This document shows, piece after piece, positions 25,452 through 28,190 of a stretch of 28,190 bases of DNA. A program made the translations under genes and the position numbers. The DNA is taken from NCBI GenBank assembly GCA_036788095.1, contig DAIQOA010000043.1, forward strand, positions 1-28,190, given 5' to 3'. The stretch is from Anaerohabitans sp036788095. GTDB lineage: Bacteria > Zhuqueibacterota > Zhuqueibacteria > Residuimicrobiales > Residuimicrobiaceae. Each line of letters begins with the position of its first letter. The stretch's first letter is position 1. Under the pieces are notes generated by a model. The model worked only from the letters and a program-made list of their open reading frames with translations, had not been told where the DNA came from and ran no database searches.

Positions 25452-26528
25452 TCAGGGGCCGGCCGTAGGGCCTTTCAATTCTTTGTCCAGGAACTGATAA
25501 GCGGCCTCTCTGATTTCAGGCGGAAAATCATGTCCGGTGTCCGGATTGACCATGACCAGTTTGTCGCTTGCCTGAAACAGCGTGTAAACCGGTTTGGCCG
25601 CCTTCACGCAGTCATACACGCCCTCCACCCGAAAATTATCGTCCCTGAGCGGTGCATTGATGAAAACGGCACGGGGAGCGATGGCTGACAGCACGTCGGA
25701 AAAATCGAATGGCATTTTTGCCGGTTCCTTGTCAAAGAGAAAGGCTATTCTGGGCATATAGCCCCGATGGCTCCAGCCGGTCAGGTCGCCGCCGTTATAT
25801 TTGAAAAAGGAGTTGAATCCACAGCTGCTGACCACCGCTTTAATCCGGCGGTCAAAAGCGGCGACGAAAAGCGAATTATGGCCGCCTAGAGAATGGCCGA
25901 TGCATCCGATCCGCTCTGGATCCACCTCGCTCAGCGACTGCAGCAGATCGATTGCAGCCATGTGGTTCCAGATCCCTTTCATGGTCGCACTCTGATAGCC
26001 GTGCTGGTAGGGATCATATGTATAGTCGCCGAAATTGGGATAATCCGGCGCCAACGTCACATAGCCGCGGTTGGCCAGTTCAAGCGCATAATGCAGATTG
26101 GCCGATCCACTGACCCCGGCAGGCTCACCCTTGCCGGTTTCGGTGGTCTGATGAAGGCAGAGAATGGCCGGCATCGGGAGTGATAACTCTTGGGGCACAA
26201 GCAGATAGGCTGGAACCCGGTCATCCTTTTCAGAGAGATAGGTGATTGAAAGCCTTCTGACGTTTTCGACTGTGTCCTCCCGGAGCAGTTGAAACGCAGG
26301 AGCGATTTTTTGTCCGGCATTCGGCAATGGTCCCATAACTTCCTGCAGGGCGGCAAGAATACGCGTGCGTGTTGTTTCCCACTGCTCTGTCGGCCGGTTC
26401 GCTGGACGTCTCCCGGATGTGCTGCCAAGCGGCGGCCCATTCAGCGAAAACAGATCGAACGAGAGGATGGACGCGTTCAGCGCCATCAAGAGGAAAGGGG
26501 CGGTTAGCAATAAGCAGTTCTTTTTCAT
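25452..26528 (-). CDS. Exported alpha/beta-hydrolase (acetylxylan-esterase/dienelactone-hydrolase-like)
   Basis: It is 358 residues. A short signal peptide ('MKKNCLLLTAPFLLMALNAS') is followed by an alpha/beta-hydrolase domain: strand and oxyanion region 'PAILCLHQTTETG', nucleophile elbow 'GCIGHSLGGHNS' with Ser213, an acid candidate Asp297 or Asp298 in 'NAPLRDDNFRVEG', and His333 in 'NPDTGHDFPPE'. The order fits the Ser-Asp-His triad. It most resembles Abhydrolase_7 and carbohydrate-esterase-like families, which remove acetyl or other acyl groups from polysaccharides. With the GH67-like enzyme next in the same direction, removal of side groups from xylan-like material is a reasonable inference. 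No ribosome site precedes the start; a TATAAT lies 11 bases ahead instead. Confidence 0.82.
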   Translation of the reverse strand: MKKNCLLLTAPFLLMALNASILSFDLFSLNGPPLGSTSGRRPANRPTEQWETTRTRILAALQEVMGPLPNAGQKIAPAFQLLREDTVENVRRLSITYLSEKDDRVPAYLLVPQELSLPMPAILCLHQTTETGKGEPAGVSGSANLHYALELANRGYVTLAPDYPNFGDYTYDPYQHGYQSATMKGIWNHMAAIDLLQSLSEVDPERIGCIGHSLGGHNSLFVAAFDRRIKAVVSSCGFNSFFKYNGGDLTGWSHRGYMPRIAFLFDKEPAKMPFDFSDVLSAIAPRAVFINAPLRDDNFRVEGVYDCVKAAKPVYTLFQASDKLVMVNPDTGHDFPPEIREAAYQFLDKELKGPTAGP

Positions 26529-26539
26529 GGAGGTCTTGA

Positions 26540-26545
26540 ATTATA
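26540..26545 (-). promoter_or_regulatory. Possible -10 element of the esterase gene
   Basis: On the minus strand the sequence reads TATAAT, 11 bases before the start codon. A transcript starting ~7 bases further on would have almost no leader, which fits the missing ribosome site. The -35 region is poor, so this is tentative. Confidence 0.3.
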
Positions 26546-26652
26546 TGAATGCCGTATCGTCTTTCGTAGTGTAGATCTACAAACGGACTTGGCCATCCAT
26601 TCTTTTTCCGGCGCGGCCGCTGTGTTGCTGAATATAGCATGTTAGGAAGTCG

Positions 26653-26689
26653 TGGTCAAGCGATTTTGGTCGACGAGGCCACTTGACCA
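26653..26689. promoter_or_regulatory. Inverted repeat TGGTCAAG / CTTGACCA
   Basis: The eight-base arms at 26653-26660 and 26682-26689 are perfect inverted copies separated by 21 bases, which include the palindrome GTCGAC. In a divergent intergenic region this could be an operator. The arms are short enough for chance. Confidence 0.25.
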
Positions 26690-26914
26690 GCGGCTTTTGT
26701 GCTTTCGAACCCGAACGGATCAGCGACGGTTGCGAATGTGCTGCTGCTGAGAAATAGTTTGTTTTTCATCGCCCGGTTGGCTATTTTCTTTGCGGTACAT
26801 CGGCCGCTGCCGGAAAGCCTAAGGACCGTTAGGCAAAAAGCCGGCAGAGCGGCCATTGTCGGTGACGAAAACAATCAAATCATCCATCCACCCTATGACT
26901 CTACGGACAGACAT

Positions 26915-28190
26915 ATGCGAAATCCAGGTAAAATCTTCTCGGTGCTGTTTATGATGACCGGCCTGCTGGCAGCAGCGAAAAGCCAGGAAAATGCTTTCAA
27001 ACCAACCGCTGAATACTACAGGGTGGGAAATTGGCCGGCCGACACCCTGGGCAATCACCGTGCGGTCGTTCGCGTGGCGGATCCCGCACCGGCGGTCTAT
27101 GTCATGATTCCCTGGCGCAGGAGCGATGCCGATCCTGCGAACAAAGGGCTCCTCATCGTCGACGGTCAGACCAACACCCTCATCCACAACGTCTTTCTTA
27201 AAGAGATCAATCAGGAGTATGGCGAAATCATCTTTGAGCCCACCATGGGCGCCGGCATCTATTACGTTTATTATTTGCCCTATCAACGAGAGGGTATGCT
27301 GTATTGGGGCCAGGCAAAATATCTCACCGCCTCATCCCATCCGGATAAAAACTGGCTGGAGGCCGCCGGGATTCCTTTTACCGCGCTCCCCGGGAGCAAA
27401 CCAGCCGGTTTGCCGCACGCCGAGGTGATCGAGTTTCAGTCCAGGACCTTGCATGACAGCTTTTATCCGATGGAGATCATCGCCACCGCGGCGGAAGTCG
27501 ATGAAATGATCGATCAACACGGCGAGGACGGCTATCTGCTTTTTCCTGAAGACAGAAAGTATCCCATCCGGATGAACCATTTTTTGCCTTACCGGTGGGT
27601 GGGCATGGCTGGAAATAACGAATTTCGGGCTGAGGCTCGCAAGAACGAATATTTTTCTTTTCAGATCGGCCTTTTCGCTTTTCAGGAAAAACTCGAAAAT
27701 GTTAAAGTCGTTTTTAGTGATTTAAAGGGAACAAAAAATGCAGTGATTCCGCACACCCGCTTTGAATCCATTCATCTCAACGGCAGAGATTGGCTGGGCC
27801 GGGAGATCGTGAAAAAAATATCCGTCGAGCGCGGCCAGGTCAAGCCGGTGTGGATATCCCTCGACGTTCCTGAAACCGCGGCGCCGGACACCTATACGGG
27901 CATGATCTCCATTCGCCCGGAAAATCAACGCGAAAAGCAGATTCGGCTTACCTTGGTGATCAACGATTCCATCGCCGTGGACCGGGGCGACGGTGAGCCC
28001 TGGAGGCACTCCCGGTTGCGCTGGCTAAACTCGCAGATCGCCCAGGATGATGAAATCGTCAAGCCGTTTATCCCTTTAAAAAAACAGGGGAATACCCTCT
28101 GCTGCCTGGGCCGGAGCGTTACGGTCCAGCAGAATGGCTATCTTTCGTCCATCAAAAGCTATTTTTCGCCTTCTGTGACCAGGCTGAACG
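26915..28190 (+). CDS. GH123/DUF6067-like exported protein (3' end outside window)
   Basis: The frame from ATG 26915 stays open for 425 codons to the window edge. It begins with a signal peptide ('MRNPGKIFSVLFMMTGLLAA' then 'AKSQE'). The visible part is beta-rich: an early region with 'PAPAVYVMIPWRRSDADP' and 'IFEPTMGAGIYYVYYLPYQ', a middle part 'NEYFSFQIGLFAFQEKLENV', then 'WISLDVPETAAPDTYTGMIS', and near the edge 'HSRLRWLNSQIAQDDEIVKP' with 'GNTLCCLGRSVTV'. From memory these are marks of the N-terminal half of GH123/DUF6067-type proteins, in which a beta-sandwich precedes a TIM barrel; the barrel is outside the window. GH123 enzymes are exo-beta-N-acetylgalactosaminidases, but the substrate of DUF6067 relatives is unclear. 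The ribosome site is weak. Confidence 0.72.
   Translation, partial: MRNPGKIFSVLFMMTGLLAAAKSQENAFKPTAEYYRVGNWPADTLGNHRAVVRVADPAPAVYVMIPWRRSDADPANKGLLIVDGQTNTLIHNVFLKEINQEYGEIIFEPTMGAGIYYVYYLPYQREGMLYWGQAKYLTASSHPDKNWLEAAGIPFTALPGSKPAGLPHAEVIEFQSRTLHDSFYPMEIIATAAEVDEMIDQHGEDGYLLFPEDRKYPIRMNHFLPYRWVGMAGNNEFRAEARKNEYFSFQIGLFAFQEKLENVKVVFSDLKGTKNAVIPHTRFESIHLNGRDWLGREIVKKISVERGQVKPVWISLDVPETAAPDTYTGMISIRPENQREKQIRLTLVINDSIAVDRGDGEPWRHSRLRWLNSQIAQDDEIVKPFIPLKKQGNTLCCLGRSVTVQQNGYLSSIKSYFSPSVTRLN

Larger units (their letters stand above)
26529..26914. other. Divergent intergenic region
   Basis: This 386-base region separates the minus-strand esterase from the plus-strand GH123-like gene. It holds a TATAAT on the minus strand (26545-26540) close to the esterase start and an eight-base inverted repeat (26653-26689). 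A 72-codon minus-strand frame at 26656-26874 has no ribosome site, hydrophobic pattern or family resemblance, and I do not call it. Confidence 0.55.

Noticed and set aside
26656..26874. 72-codon minus-strand frame in the divergent region
   Set aside because: No ribosome site, no recognisable domain, low-complexity Ser/Ala/Thr composition; a decayed gene cannot be excluded but is not supported.
1..28190. CRISPR arrays, tRNA or rRNA genes, transposases, phage genes or a defence system
   Set aside because: None seen: no regularly spaced direct repeats with spacers, no tRNA-like cloverleaf ends, and no integrase, nuclease or toxin-type proteins among the supported genes.

Overview
The window looks like chromosome from an uncultured Gram-negative bacterium of the FCB superphylum, of the KSB1, Calditrichota or Ignavibacteriota type. 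Three large secreted proteins end in the 'QNYPNPFNP' FlgD-like / type IX secretion (T9SS)-type sorting domain, there is a hybrid two-component sensor of the kind that controls polysaccharide utilisation, and almost every protein has an export signal. The phylum call is inference. I see no rRNA, tRNA, CRISPR array, transposase or phage gene.

Layout. (1) 1-6316, plus strand: a four-gene run encoding a 5'-truncated transglutaminase-like protein with a C-terminal membrane anchor, an exported beta-propeller + alpha/alpha-toroid protein, an Ldh2-family malate/lactate-type dehydrogenase, and a Tat-exported protein with the fold of L-fucose/L-arabinose isomerases. (2) 6317-11062: a non-coding strip with an imperfect inverted-repeat element, then a 1456-residue hybrid two-component system (HTCS) protein with 14 propeller blades, Y_Y_Y, histidine kinase, receiver and AraC domains. 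(3) 11063-11893: 830 bases with a 21-base-period direct repeat, a possible 60-residue membrane protein and two more inverted-repeat elements, one related to the element on the other side of the HTCS gene. (4) 11894-22864: three consecutive secreted, modular, T9SS-type surface proteins (PKD/GEVED/LRR/Ig; FG-GAP double propeller; LVIVD repeats). (5) 22866-26528, minus strand: a GH67-like glycoside hydrolase preceded by an exported alpha/beta-hydrolase esterase. (6) 26915-end, plus strand: a GH123/DUF6067-like protein cut by the window edge.

Taken together this reads as a carbohydrate-scavenging neighbourhood without SusC/SusD: an HTCS regulator, an esterase and GH67-like enzyme (suggesting decorated glucuronate-containing plant polysaccharide), a GH123-like protein, and an upstream cluster for processing or oxidising released sugars. 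The substrate is a guess. The most unusual points are: the 3' ends of two neighbouring T9SS genes are near-identical, and the similarity continues past the stop codon into sequence that matches the end of the adjacent hydrolase gene; three adjacent proteins from three different repeat families each carry exactly 14 blades; an isomerase-fold protein carries a Tat signal; and a direct repeat with AraC-like spacing lies immediately behind the HTCS gene.
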